Origin: Edaphochlamys debaryana
Lineage: Eukaryota > Chlorophyta > Chlorophyceae > Chlamydomonadales
DNA length: 64,000 nucleotides
NCBI GenBank assembly: GCA_016858145.1
Contig: JAEHOE010000008.1
Span: 1,426,001-1,490,000 of the forward strand
Direction of reading: 5' to 3'
The notes beneath the pieces are model-generated. The model made no database searches. It was not told the DNA's origin and was given only the letters and a program-made list of their open reading frames with translations. This document shows positions 23,673-35,843 of the stretch, in pieces (positions within the stretch are counted from its first letter, which is position 1; the number at the start of each line of letters is the position of its first letter). The position numbers and the translations under genes were made by a program.

Positions 23673-23677
23673 TTACA
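23673..23677 (-). terminator. Probable poly(A) signal (TGTAA on minus strand) of the RKP-like ligase
   Basis: First minus-strand TGTAA beyond the stop at 23973, giving a 3' UTR near 300 bases. The remaining ~265 bases to the ATG at 23405 must hold the promoter of the co-oriented carboxyltransferase gene. Confidence 0.45.
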
Positions 23678-23972
23678 GGTCGAGGCAAGCGCAAACGCTC
23701 CTTACACCATCACGAAAAACGGACTTGTGCAATGCCCGCGTTCTTTGAGCAAACGCTCGCCGCATGGCTCCACCGCAAAATCAAGCCCTGCACCCGCAAT
23801 CCGTCACAGCGGAGGGCTTCGCGCCCAAGCTCGGAAAGCGCAGCGGCAGCCTCCGACACCCTACCACCGACACGAACACCTGTCCGCCTCGGCGCGCGCC
23901 CCCGTTCCCCTTGACGCCCCGGCAACGTCGCCCAGCCCCTCCTGCTCCCAACACCAACCCCCAGCCGCCCCT

Positions 23973-26900
23973 CTAGGCCGCGCGGCCTTTGCTCTTCCGC
24001 CAGTCCTGCAGCCTGCGCTGCGCCGCCTCGTCCGGTTTCAGCGCATCCCGGTTGAGGGGCGTGCGCGAGAAGGGGTCGGTCTGGCTGGTCAGGAAGTGGC
24101 GCTCAATGGTGGCTCGGTCCACGGTCATCTGCGGATGGATGGATGGATGGATGGAGGGAGGGAGGCAGATTGGGGGATGAGGGGATGGGACTGGAGAGGT
24201 GCAGGCAGATTGCATGGATGGGGTGGGGACCTGGGGGTTGAGTGAGAGGTTCAGGCAGCCATGGAAGCGGCGAGGCCGGGTGGAGGGCGGCCCTGGTGTT
24301 CGGTGCCCATGCGGCTGTGGGCGTGGCAGCGCGGGGCGCAGCGTGGCAAACGGGGTCCCCCGTGTGCGCACCTCCGCCTGCGCGTCCGCCCGACAACCCG
24401 CCACTCCAATCATTCTCGAGACTTCCACCCTCCTGCCAGGGCCCCGCACCGCACCCCACCTCCCCCGCCTTCTCCTTCCGTCCTCTCCCCCCTGCGCCCC
24501 CTCACAGCTGCCCTCCACCCTTACACCCGCCCTCCCCTCCCACCTGCGAGTCGGGCAGTACCACGGGGTCTGTCATGAGGGCCGAGGTGATGGGGTCGAG
24601 CAGCTCCTCGGGCGCCTCCGCCTCCGCACCACCGCCCGGGCCGCCCTCGGCGCCGCCGCCCCCAGAGGCCAGGGCGGCGCGGCGGGCGGCGGCCGCCCCC
24701 AGCAGATCCCGGAACGCAAGCGCGCCTGGGGTGGGGGTGGCAGGGTGGGGTTTGAAAGGGGGTGGGAAGGGGAGAAGGTTATGCGAAGCGCCGTCGGCTT
24801 GGTACGGCACGGCTTGCACGCCAAGATCGTCCCCGGTTGGCAGGCTCGGAGGCGCACCGGTGAAAAGGAGTGAGCATGCCGAAAGGAGAGCAGTGTGAGC
24901 ACCGCAGCCCACTCCATCTGGCCCCACCGTACACATGCACCCCCCACCCCCCACGCCCACCCGCCAGCACCGGCACCCGGGCAACCCAACACGCGAGCCC
25001 CTCACCTGCGTCCAGCGCCGCCGGGTTCGCAGCGGGCAGCGCCGTCTTCCAGTCCACGCCCCCCAGGTAGGCCATCTGCTTCTCGGTGTGCGAGTCCCAG
25101 TGCCGCAGCAGCGCATCCAGGAACAGCCCCCGGGCCTTGGCCCCCGCCCCGCCCACGCCGCCGCTGCTCCGCCGCTGGAACGTTGACCCCTCCGCGTCCC
25201 CGCTCGCCCGGCCGCTGCTGCTGGCGGCACCCGGCTCCGCACCCTCCACCCCCGCTGCCGCCGCACCCGCTCCTCCGCCACTGGCACCGGCGCCCGTGCT
25301 GACCCCGCCGTTGCAGGCTGCGCGCCACAGGCCCAGCAGGGACCCCACCACAGGGGCCAGGACCGCCGCCTTGTTGACCTTCTCACTCAGGAGCGCCCGC
25401 TCGATGCGGAGGGAGCTGGACATGGCGGCTGGGGGCGGGGGCGGCGGCGGCGGGGGCGCATGGCCAAAGGGCGCGGCCTGGGGCGGCGGCGGCGGGGGCG
25501 GCGGCGGCGCCGAGCCGTCTGCCGGCGCCGGGGTGAGCAGCTCGGTGAGGCGGCGCGCGTCGCTGCCCTCCGTGAAGTGGGACAGCACGAAGGACACCAC
25601 CTCGAGCAGCCTGCGGGGGAGGGCGGGGGCGGGATGAGATGCGCGTGGGGGCGTCGAGCTTGCCGAGGCTAGCCCTTGGTCTTGCGGAAAACAGAGTTGT
25701 GCCCAACACGGTTGCGCAGCACCTTGAGGTGAGCGCCGTAGACCACGTATGTGCGTGTGATGCTGCAGGTAACATGGTGAGGTGAGGCGGCCTCACCGGT
25801 TGAGATTGAGCGCCGGCGTGGCGCCGTCCCCCAGCATGGCGCCCGGCACCCGGCACGCCACGAACTCGAGCAGCCGCAGCAGGCAGCCCACCAGCTCGAA
25901 CAGCACCCCCGCCTTGCGGTACTGCTGCTGCTGCTCCGTGATGTGCCGCCGGGAGCGGTTCTCATGCAGGTCGGCGACTGCACGTGGGGTAAAGGACGGG
26001 GAGGGAGAGCCGCGAGCGGCGTGAGCAGCAGGTGAGTATGAGAGCCGGGAAGTGGCGGCACAAGCGAGACTGGTCTGCAAGACTGGTGGCCGGCACCGTG
26101 CAGGCCACCCCCCAGCCTCGACAACCTGCTGTCCACCCTGCGCCCCGCACGGTGTCACCCAGCCCTAAACCCAAATCAGATTGTCAGCTGGGCCCACCCT
26201 GCCCCTGCCCCGTCCCACCCCCTCGCTCATCCTCCACGCCCTCGCCTTCCCTTCGTAACACCCCCGCCCCGCCCCGCCCCGCCCAAACCCTCCGCCCTCA
26301 CCCGTGGCCGCAAACTCGCTGTTGGCCCAGTTGGCCATGTTGAAGAGGCGGTGAAGGAAGGGCTGCAGACCGGGGCCGTCGGCGCGCAGCTCCGCCGCCA
26401 GGAGCCCACGGTACAGGTCGCTGCCGCCGCCTGCAGCCCCGCCCGCCCCCGCCCCCGCCCCGCTTGCGGATGCGGATGCGGATGAGGCTGTTGTGGCGGT
26501 GGGGCCAGTGGAGGCAGGGGCAGGGCCTGGGCCTGTGGAGCTCGCGCTAAGGCCCAGGCCCAGGCCCAGGCCGGCGGCGGCGCTGCCGGCACCGTGCCCG
26601 TGCCCCGACCGGTGCGCAGTCCGTGCCGCCGTGCCGGTGTGGTGGGGCCCGGAAGAGGAGGCAGCGGAGGCGGGGGGGCACGGGCGGGGCTCGCCGAAGC
26701 CCTGGCCCCGGATGAGGCGCTGTAGCACGCCCGACACCGGATGCCACAGCCGCGAGTCAAACGCCGCGACCACGTTGGGCACCAGCCTCTCCTTCGCAAC
26801 CGCGTTGGCTTCCAGCTCTGCCATCATTCCCGGAACGTCCAGAAGCGCGCTTAGCGACGTGACGATCGCTTCCTTGGCGTCGGGCGTGCAGATCCGCGGC

Positions 26901-29900
26901 TCGTGCAGCAGCGTCGCGAGCAGCGCGATCACGTCGCGGAGCGAGCCGTGGCTCCTTAGAGCCGCGACCGAGGGCGCCAGGGCCGCGGGCGGCAGCGGCG
27001 TGCCGCTGGAGGCCTCCGAGGCGTGCCGTACAGATGTGAGCGTGTCCAGGACGCAGTCGAGGTAGCACGTGGGCACGTACGACAGCAGCGGGCCGGGCAG
27101 GCGCGCTGCGGCCAGGAGCAAGCGCGACAGCCAGGCTGCCAGCGTGAGGCAGGCCTCCTGCTTCCATCCGGAGAAGAAAACCACCTGGGTGGGGAAGGAG
27201 GATGGAGGGGTGGGAAGGGGTTGCCGGGCGGGAGTTGAGATGGTGAGTAAGATGGCATATAGGTACACAGAGCACTGAGGTGTTGGTACAGTACGTTGGG
27301 CCGAGGCAGGGCTACGGGTCTCGGCCCGCACCTTGAGCAGGCTGGCGAAGCGGATGTTGGAGGCGACGTCCTGCTTGAACACCTCGCGTGCCTCCTGCAG
27401 CACACCCGGGGCGGGACACAGGGAGGGCGCGGGAGGAAGCACGCACGGGTCAGTCGCGTGGCAACAGCCTCACGGCAGCGCCCTTCTACACCAGAGGTCA
27501 AAGAGGCCGGCAGCGAGCGAAGACGCGTGGGGCTACACACAACATTGCGCCCCTTGAGGTAAAGGTGCGTGCTAGCAGTTGACGACAAACCCGAAGTGTT
27601 TGAAATAGGACGAGCAGCTGGCGGCGGGACCCCAGCGGCCCGCCTTACTTCAAACACGTCGGGCTCCTCGTCAATTGCAAGCAGAAGCCCCTTCTCCTCC
27701 CTGGCTTGATAGGAAGCATGCGCCGGTGGTCGGCGCGTAAGATACACGGGGCTGTGCCGCAGTTGCATACCCTACTTGTGTCCGCCCACCGGCCACGGCA
27801 ACCGCCCCCCAGCTGCCCGACGCGCCCGCCAACCCCTGGCGCTCCCAGGCGCCCGCTTCCCCCCCCCCCACCTGCAGGTAGGCGGCGTAGGAGGCGGCCT
27901 GAACACTCCGCTCCGCCGCCCCGCCGCCGCCGCCCGGCCCCGCCCCGGCCCCCGCCGCCGCCGCTGCCGCCGCCTGGCTGCTGGCGCGCCTCAGGTGCCG
28001 CTCCACCTCCTCCAGCCCCGCCAGGGACGAGGCCAGCAGGTGGGAGAGGTTGTGGGACTGCGGGGTACGGGCGGTTGCGGACAGAGGGGGCCAGCCGGTG
28101 AGGAGCACGGCAGGTAGCGCAGGGAAGGCAGCTGGCGCCGTGTTGCCAAGAGGAACTCAACATCTCCCTCCGTGTTGGACCCCGCCTTCTGCCCCTCGCC
28201 GCCACCAGGCTCCAGCAGCCCATCTTCACCCCCGTAGTCTAGATCACCCACCCCACGCACACTGCCCTCCAGCAACCATTCCTCCTGAACCGCATCCAGC
28301 CCTCCAACCCAACACGCCGCTCACTCCCAACACCTCCCCACACCCCAGCACCCCAAGCCAACCCGCGCTGCACCCACCATCTTGACGCTCGCCCCAACCT
28401 TGTACGCGTACAGCGTCATGGCCTGCTCCAGCAGCTCCGCCGCCAGCAGCGGCCGCCGCCGGCAGCGCTCCACCACCGCCGCATCCGCCTCCGTGGCAGC
28501 CGGGGGCGCCAGCGGCGGCGCTGTCGGCGCCGCCGGCGAGTAGGACGAGCAGCTCCAGCCGTACGCGCCCGCGGCGGCGGGCCCGGAGGGCCCAGCCGCT
28601 GGCGCCGCGGAGGCGGCGGTGGAGGGGCGCGGCGGGGGCTCGACGGGCAGGGGCGCGAGCTCCGTGGGGGCGGTGACGGGGCTCTCCCGGCACAGGTGCG
28701 TCACGATGCCGCCCAGCCGTACAAGGCCGTTGACTGGCTCCAGGTCGGCCTTCATGGCGGTCTGGGGTGGGGGTGGGGGGTTGGAGGGGGGGGATGAGGG
28801 TTGGAACGCGTAGCTGTTGGTTGCAGCGCGTGCATTCCGCGGCTGCGGCGCTGCGTGACACCGCCCCGAGCAACATGCCCATGTCTGTAACCCCCCCTGC
28901 CCCCCCCCCCGAAAGCCCACCTTGACCAGCAGCGCCCCCGCCGGGAAGGACTGCGTGTGCGGCAGCGCCGCCCTCAGCATGCGCACCAGCACGAAGTAGG
29001 CGCTGATGAGCACCGTGGAGTCTGGGGGGAGGCGGGTTGAGGCGGGGCGAGAGGGTGGAGGGAATGGTGAGAGGCAGGCGGCGATGGAGCTGCCGGTACA
29101 GCGGGCTTGCCCTGCGTAGCCTGGCGCAACCCCCCAAGAGCCATTCTCCGACCGCAGGTGTTGGCGCTAGGCACTCGGGGCCCCTGCCGGAGCGCTGCGT
29201 GGCCAGCCGGCTGACGCACCCGACAGGCCCGGCGGGGGGATGTCCCGCGTGGCCCCCCGGTTCTTGTGCACCAGGAAGCGCAGGAACTCCACCAGAGCGT
29301 CCTCCCGCGGGTCCGCGCCCGGGCAGCCCAGCAGGCAGCACAGCAGCTCGTACTGCTGCTCCTCCACCTGGGGCGGTACAGGCGGTACGGGTAGTAGGTT
29401 AGTTGGCGGTTGGCGGGTGGTTGGCTGGCTTGTGGCCACCCCAGGTGAACCCCGCACCCCTCTGCGCCAACCTCCGGGCGTCCGGCCAGCGCAGCACTCC
29501 ATGCCAACGCCCCCCTGGCCCCCCCTGCCCCCCTCAAGCCTCCTCCACCCCGCCTTCCACCCCACCCCTCCCAGCAGCCCGGCCCCCCCGCCCCACCCTC
29601 GCCGTGGCCGCGCTGAGCGCCTGCAGCGCCCCCCGCATGCGCTCGCGGTCGCCGCTGAGCTCGGAGCAGCCGCGCCACCACACGGCGGGCAGCAGCAGGC
29701 GCAGGTCGTCCGGGGAGGGGCCCTTGCGCGTCAGGAAGCTCTCCAGCGCCTGGCGGGGAGGCGGGGGGGTAGAGGAGAAGGTGGGGTGGTGGGAAGGAGG
29801 AGGTGGGGAGGATGCGAGGAGGGGGCAAGGCAGGGTCCCCGGAGGGCGCCTCAGCTGTCCGCGAGGCCCCAACCCCAACCCCTCGAGTCCTCCGCCCATC

Positions 29901-32593
29901 ACCAGCGCCATAACAAGAAACACGTGACCCCCTCGACGCAAGCTTCAATTGCAGCTCTAGGCTCTAGCACGCCAGACCGTAGCCCAGCGCCCCGGAGCAG
30001 CGGCCAGCGGCGCACCTGCCACAGGTTGGGGCTGCGTAGCCAGGCGGCGCGCATGGGCGGCCGCGAGGCGATGGCTGCGGCCAGTCGGAGGAAGGGCCAC
30101 GAGGCCGAGGTGGGGAACTGGTCGGGGACCAGTGCCGCCGACACGCACTTGCGTGCCAGGGCCTCCAGCACACACGGCACCACGGCCGCGAGGAGCTCCG
30201 GCTCCAGGCACAGCTCCAGGAGTTGGAGCATGGAAGCCAGCGGGGAGGAGGGGGCGGAGGCGGAGGCGGAGGAGGGCGTGGAGGGGGGGGCGGAAGAGGG
30301 GGTGGAGGAGGAGGTGGCGGGGCCGGCGAGGCGGAGCAGGGTGGGCGTGAGCACGCCGCCGATGATGTAGGGGTCAAGCAGGTAGGGGGTGAGCAGGTCG
30401 AGGGCTAGGCTGCCCAGCAGCAGCCAGGAGTCCCATGACACGCTGTAGCACGCCTTGCCCCGCGCCCCGCCCCCGACGCCCACGCCCACGCCAGCGGCAG
30501 AGCCCGCGGCCGCGGCCGCCGCCGCGGCCGCGCGCTTCCCGCTCGGGCTCGCCCCGGCGTCCCCAGCCGCGGCCGCCAGCCCGCCGGCCCCCGCCGTCGC
30601 GCCGGGCGCGCCGCCGCCAGCCGCGCTGGCTGCCGTACGCGGCTGTACGGCAGTCGCCAGGCGCTCCAGGCAGCCGAAGAGGTACGTGGCGGCTGCCACG
30701 TCAGCTGCCGGCGGCGGCGCCTGCAGCGGCTGGTAGCCGTCCACGGGGTAGGCCAGGGGCTGGCCGCCGAAGTTGAGCTCGCAGCGCTCCGCATAGGAGA
30801 GGCTCACTGCAGGCACGTGTGGGCAAGGCGTGAGGCGTAAGGTTGCGGTGTGTCCTAGTCTAATGTGGGTTTTGCGTGGTGTAGATTTGCACGGACTTGT
30901 CATCACCCCACCACCGCCTGGGTCAACCGGGGTCACTCAGCCCATGACCGCCACCCCCTCCTGCACCCATTACCCCTGTCCTGTCGCTTCGCCCAACCCC
31001 CGCAGCCATTCCCCCTGTCCAGTCGCTTCGCCCAACCGCCGCAGGACACTGCTGGCCCCCTCAGCCCCCCGCCCGTCTCCCCCGCCTGCAGCCGCCCCTG
31101 CCCCCATGCCCGCCCCCACCCCCCGCCCCCGCCCCGATGCCTTCTCCCGCCCGCCCCTGCCCAAATGCCCACCCCCATCCCGGCCCCCCACCACACCCCG
31201 ACCGCCCCCACCCGCTGGGAAGTAGGCCAGGTGCGGCTGCAGCGTGCGCACACCGCTGAAGGCCACCCCCAGCGGCCGGCCGTTGCGCAGAAACGAGGCC
31301 TCCCCCCGGTCCAGGTCCAGGCAGCAGCCGATCACGTCGCCGGCGGCCCAGGCCTGGGGGGAGCAGGAGTGGGGGACGGCGAAGGTGTGCGGGCGTGGGG
31401 GGAAGGGCGGTTGGTGGGGTTGGTGTGGACCAGGCGGGGTCCGACCCAGCTGCAGAGCCGTCGAGAGCCGAGCAGAGCTGCGGAGGCCGTCAAGGCTACA
31501 GCAACAAAGCCCCTTCCCAGCGCCCGGGCCGCACCTCGCCGTAGTGAGTGCACTTGACGCTCCACTTCTTGACGCGCTTGCCATCGAACGCGTAAGAGTC
31601 CGGCGCATCGCCCACGCCCTGTGATGCGCGCACATGCCGGGGTGGGGTGGGGTGGGGTGGGGTGCGAACGCTGGTGCGGGCCAGGTGCAAGGACCGTGCG
31701 CAGGACTGCGACCCAGACCTGGATGTGCCAGGAACGGGGCATACCCCAGCTGAGAATAGGAGGGCCCCTATGCAGCTCCCACTCGACCGGGGCCCCAGCG
31801 AAGCACAGCGGGCGTTCGCCCGGTCGGGGCCCGCCCAGGCCCAGGCCCAGGCCCACCTCCTCAGTGGTGAAGGGGCAGTGCAGCGTGGCCCAGCCGATCT
31901 GCATGATGCCCGCCGTGCACACGGTGGCCTCCCACTGCCACTTGCCCGCGAACACGCAGGCCGTGGCCCGGCAGGAGGAGAAGTTGGCCGTGGACTGGAC
32001 CGTGATGCAGCTGGAGCCGGGGCCCGTGCCTGGGGAAGGTGCAGGAAGGTGAGTAGGTCCAAGAGGGGGGTAGCGGTGGCCCGCAGGCGGGAGGCTGCAG
32101 GCGTGGAACAACGTGGCGACGTGCCGCGAAACCCTGCCACGTCCCGGCGCTAGGCGGGGGGCGTGTAATGCCGATCGGCCGATCCCATTCGAGCAGCTGG
32201 CGCAAGGTTGGGCTAGAATGCCTAGCTGCAGCCCCTGAGCCCGCAGTGCAACGCCGCTGTGTGTCAGCGCCATCTCGCATGTGCCTCACCAGCCCGGTCC
32301 AGCGAGCCTGAGCAGGTCACATCCACGACGCAAGGTCCCAAGCGACCAGGCCGCGTGTCCGTGGCCTCCGCTTCGTCGTCTGGAGAGCCAGCACGCGTCG
32401 CCACGAGCTCGCTCAGCACAGGCAGCAGCTCCTCCCCAGGAAACAAGGCTTCCGCTTCCAAGCTAGTCAGATTAAATACGTGCACCGCGGCCTCCAGCTC
32501 TGCGCGGTCGGTGTCCGATGACTCTGGGAGAAGCGGACCCCCGCTTGCTCCGCTGAGGAGCAGGGCCAAGCCCTTCTCGTCCTTGAGCCCCAT
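23973..32593 (-). CDS. RKP: RKP/KPC1/RNF123-like SPRY ubiquitin ligase ending in a U-box
   Basis: Seventeen exons join in frame to 1,527 residues: 32593-32290, 32029-31857, 31618-31535, 31353-31212, 30806-30016, 29749-29597, 29367-29220, 29021-28921, 28761-28378, 28057-27872, 27696-27649, 27394-27332, 27184-26302, 25977-25797, 25610-25006, 24725-24544 and 24128-23973. Residues about 95-245 are a SPRY domain (ACVFAGKWQWEATVCTAGIM, GVGDAPDSYAFDGKRVKKW, GDVIGCCLDLDRGEASFLRN, AERCELNFGGQPLAYPVDGY), closely matching plant RKP. The long helical middle also follows RKP (EQQQQYRKAGVLFELVGCLL, LLEVVSFVLSHFTEG). The last 75 residues are a UFD2-type U-box (PEELLDPITSALMTDPVVLP, IERHFLTSQTDPFSRTPLN), with no zinc-binding Cys/His. 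Such ligases pass ubiquitin from E2 to substrates such as CDK inhibitors. Ala-rich insertions (for example after residue 260) are typical of algal proteins. Confidence 0.88.
24133..24155 (+). repeat. GGAT microsatellite in the last intron of the RKP-like gene
   Basis: About five and a half tandem GGAT units, directly beside the acceptor of the last exon. Confidence 0.85.
31639..31664 (+). repeat. GGGGT microsatellite in an RKP-like gene intron
   Basis: Five tandem GGGGT units within the intron between exons 2 and 3; G-quadruplex-capable on the plus strand. Confidence 0.85.
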
Positions 32594-33155
32594 TGGGCAC
32601 AACGACTTGAGCTTCTTCAATTACGGAGGACACGCGTCTCTCGTTAGAACGTGGCGTGAGTTTGTGAGCTTCTGCGTGCTAACTTGCAATACAACGAAGT
32701 CGATCTACAGGATTTGGGTGTGAGAGCAGGCCGTGGAGCGCAACGGGCCTGGACTCGGACCCGGGGCCCGATCCCGCGCTTCCCGTCTTCCCGGCTTCCC
32801 TGTTCCCCCGCCTGCGCCCCACACGGCGGAGGCGGCAGTTTTTCGACTTTCAGGGTACCCTCCACACATAACGCGGCCGAAGGCCGCGCGATTTCGGCGA
32901 TTTTGGGGTCAAATATCAACAAAGTGCACTACATTTTTACCCCCGAGGATGTCTGGCCAGCAAGTTCGATCCAGTCCTGTTCAAAGATAGACCGTGCTCA
33001 AGGCAAATGGCAGTGTGTGGAGTGACGTCCATAGCCTTCTCGAGGCGGAACCCAGCTGGGTCAAAACTTCAGAAAAGAGGCAGCCCAGCGGACCCCTGGC
33101 CACGTATCCTCAGTAATCCGTTGTTGCGAAAGAGCTCGGTGTAAGACGGTGCGCA
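32594..33155. other. Upstream region of the RKP-like gene, no gene seen
   Basis: It should hold the promoter of the ligase. Its AT content is higher than its neighbours near 32610-32710 and 32920-33000. No open frame shows conserved motifs. Confidence 0.4.
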
Positions 33156-33255
33156 CTGCGAACCTTGCTGGGGAAGAAGGGGGAGTCTCGGTGGCGAGCT
33201 TGCCTCCCGACGGCACAACATGCTCCGCCATCCCCTCGCCCCTCACCTCCCGGCC
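33156..33255 (+). repeat. 100-bp direct repeat, copy 1
   Basis: Bases 33156-33255 recur at 33346-33445, offset 190, with one difference visible by eye (C/T at offset 8). Ninety bases of unrelated sequence separate the copies. Confidence 0.95.
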
Positions 33256-33345
33256 CCCCTGGCCGCTCGCACGCGCCGTACGGCACGTACGACATGCACG
33301 GCATTGAGAATTATCAGGGCTCGCGGTCGTTGGGTGTCACCAGCC

Positions 33346-33445
33346 CTGCGAACTTTGCTGGGGAAGAAGGGGGAGTCTCGGTGGCGAGCTTGCCTCCCGA
33401 CGGCACAACATGCTCCGCCATCCCCTCGCCCCTCACCTCCCGGCC
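33346..33445 (+). repeat. 100-bp direct repeat, copy 2
   Basis: Second copy of the 33156-33255 unit. Beyond each copy the flanks diverge at once (CCCCTGG against GTGGCCC). Confidence 0.95.
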
Positions 33446-34339
33446 GTGGCCCTAGAGTCACGAGCTGTCGCGCTCGCAGAGTAGCCATCACTACGTGCGT
33501 CAGAATGCCACAGCGGGCGCAAGGCACCGCGCACAAACCGCACCGCGGCCCTCAACATCGCGACGCTGCGCTCTCTGAAAAGGCTGTGAAGTGTTCTACA
33601 TTGCCTGAACCTAGCTATAAAGCACTGTCCCAAGCAGCTGGGTAAGCAGCCACCGTACCTTGAAAATTAGGCCCCCCGACCGCCGAAAATCCCCGCGCGC
33701 CGCCGATCCCGCGCCTCGTCGCCTACCTGGCCCGACTCTGTTTGGTTTCTTTGTAGAAGTCGTATCGGATTTTCTTGAGGCGAGCCCGGCGCGTAGCGCC
33801 AGCCGGGGGGCTCAGCCCTACAGGATTTCCCCGTGTCGGTGTCCGTGACTTGGCTAGACTAACCCGCACCCCTTCCCACGTCCCCTCAGAACCGCGACGT
33901 CTCCGCTGCCAACATGATCCGCGTTCTCCTCCTGCTAAAGCTGCTGGGCTTCAGCCGGCCGGCCGCGCTGGAGCGGCCGCCGGCCGTGGACCGGGCCTGA
34001 GGGCCCAAACAATTAGCAGCCGCGGCGGAGGGGGACACGTAGCGGGTGGCGTGTGGGCAATAGCGGATAGGAGACGGACATCTCCTCTTACAATCTTCTG
34101 GATAGGTGCATGTGTTGTGCACCCTCCCCAACCGGCCAAGTCCGGCATTGCGGGGTTGCGAAGGCCCCTGACTTATGGCGGCGTTCCGGCGCTGTGGGGC
34201 CTACTGCTTGCTGCCCGGCCTCCCGGGGTTTGGGGCTCAGCCCTTTCCCTGTCCTGAGGAGGACAGACACCCTTGTCTTGAGGCGACGGAGAATGGCCCA
34301 CCTGAGGTTACGGAGTTGGAGTGGTGCCCTGGGGTACCT
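33446..34339. other. Intergenic, no gene seen
   Basis: No frame with recognisable domains. It probably includes decayed mobile-element sequence leading into the reverse-transcriptase remnant that follows. Confidence 0.35.
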
Positions 34340-35100
34340 AGTGGTGACGGGTGGCGGCGGGTAGCAGATTTGTTGTACGCGGATGACCTGACCTTGCTTG
34401 CCACGAACGGGGCGCGCATGTTTTGGGGGCTGTGGGTTCTGTCTGCTATTGTGCGGCCTTTGGTATGCGTATCAATGAGAAGAAGTGCGAGGTCTTGGTG
34501 TTTGGCTTGCGCAAGCTTGACGCTTGGGCAGGTGTACGCTGTCGTGTGTGCAAAAGCCTCACTCCTGAAGATTCGATGACACTCTGCGATGGTTGCTTGC
34601 AGGGGTGGCACTTGCAGTGCATGCCGCCCCTTCGTGACATTCCGCGGGGCTCTTGGCTGTGCCCAGAGTGCAGGTCTAGGGGCAGCGTGAGTGCTGGGGT
34701 ATACAGAAGAGGGATCGGGGGCGGCGTGGTGCAGCTCTGCCAGTCGAGGTGGGGCCGTTCCATGCTTTCCAGGGTCGTCCGGCGCCGCTCCAAGAGTATA
34801 CTGTGCTGCCCAGTGTGGAGCCCCGTTTGTCAGGTGTACGACGGAGCTATGTGAGGCGGGGCGGAGGGCGCTGTTTGCGCTGCTCTCCTCTCTGGATGAG
34901 AAGGGCGTGTGGGCCCCCGGGGTCCATGGGTCCAAGGAACCTGGGTCTGCACTCTGCTCTGTTTCGAGTGTTTCGAGACGCAGGTTCGAGTGTTTCGAGA
35001 CGCAGGTTCGGGCCGTATTGTCACGTACGGTGCGGAGCTGTGGGGACCGGACAAGCTGGTTCGGGCCTCGACACCAGGAGCCAGGTAAGTACCGCTTGCG
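34340..35100 (+). pseudogene. Decayed non-LTR reverse transcriptase with embedded PHD finger
   Basis: The frame at 34361-34420 reads VADLLYADDLTLLATNGARM, the catalytic YADD block of a reverse transcriptase. About 50 codons later, in a shifted frame, is FGMRINEKKCEVLVFG, the usual RT motif after YADD. A complete PHD finger follows at 34540-34671: CRVC, CDGC, GWHLQC and CPEC, in C4HC3 order. Near 35023-35050 the same frame as the PHD gives TYGAELWGP, a motif common near the end of LINE RT regions. A frameshift between YADD and PHD, and a stop at 34854, show that the copy is dead. The upstream endonuclease half is missing or unrecognisable. The element type (L1-like LINE) is inferred from motif order only. 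Confidence 0.75.
34963..35006 (+). repeat. Perfect 22-bp tandem duplication
   Basis: TTCGAGTGTTTCGAGACGCA plus GG is present twice head to tail, inside the RT remnant. Confidence 0.95.
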
Positions 35101-35345
35101 CGTGCGGCTGCCCCTTCAGGGCAGCCCCTGCCTTGGCGATGCACACTGCTGGCACCCTGCCTTCTCCTCGCGCGTTGCGGCAGCGGCTACATCGACACGC
35201 TCAGCTGCACCCCCGGGCGTCGTCCTGACTACGCTGCATGGCCCCTGAGCGTACAGACACCCCTGGGTGCCGGTGGAATGTTGGGTTCGGGGGACAGCGG
35301 GGGTGGAGGTTGGGTGCGGCGCGATGCCGCTCCGGGGACTAGCCA

Positions 35346-35375
35346 CGATGATTAAGATTCCGATGATTAAGATTC
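35346..35375 (+). repeat. Perfect 15-bp tandem duplication
   Basis: CGATGATTAAGATTC occurs twice in a row; AT-rich against a GC-rich background. Confidence 0.95.
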
Positions 35376-35737
35376 CGGTGGACATGATTACCGTACTGCA
35401 CGCCACACCCCACAACCGGATCGACCTGGCCCCCTCCCACCACGGGCACTAACTAGCAACCAGCAGCGGGGGCGCAGTGACCACGCTGTGACCACGCACC
35501 TCTCCTTCCGGCTCCCCCTTTGCCCCGTCCAGTACACTCAAGGCTACCCGCCAAACAGGACTGAGCCCGCAGGCCCAAGCCCCCCGACTTGCTACGCAAT
35601 CCGTCCACCTCTTCTCAATCTTAGGCGCACTATGTTGTTGCCCAGTCTTGCTGACAAGCCCTGGCTACGTTGTCACCGCTTCGCCTCCTAACCACCGCTA
35701 CCCGCGGAACCCGCCCCGCGCCGCCAGCCAAGTAAAG

Positions 35738-35773
35738 ATGATGCCTATGATGCCTATGATGCCTATGATGCCG
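35738..35773 (+). repeat. 9-bp tandem repeat (ATGATGCCT), about four units
   Basis: Three perfect units and one variant. It lies in the likely 3' UTR of the minus-strand HNH-like gene. Confidence 0.95.
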
Positions 35774-35843
35774 CCCTTCCGGTCCTGTACTGGCCCTGCC
35801 CTCGCCCCCTGCATCCCCTCCTCCACCGCACTCCTCCTCCGCC

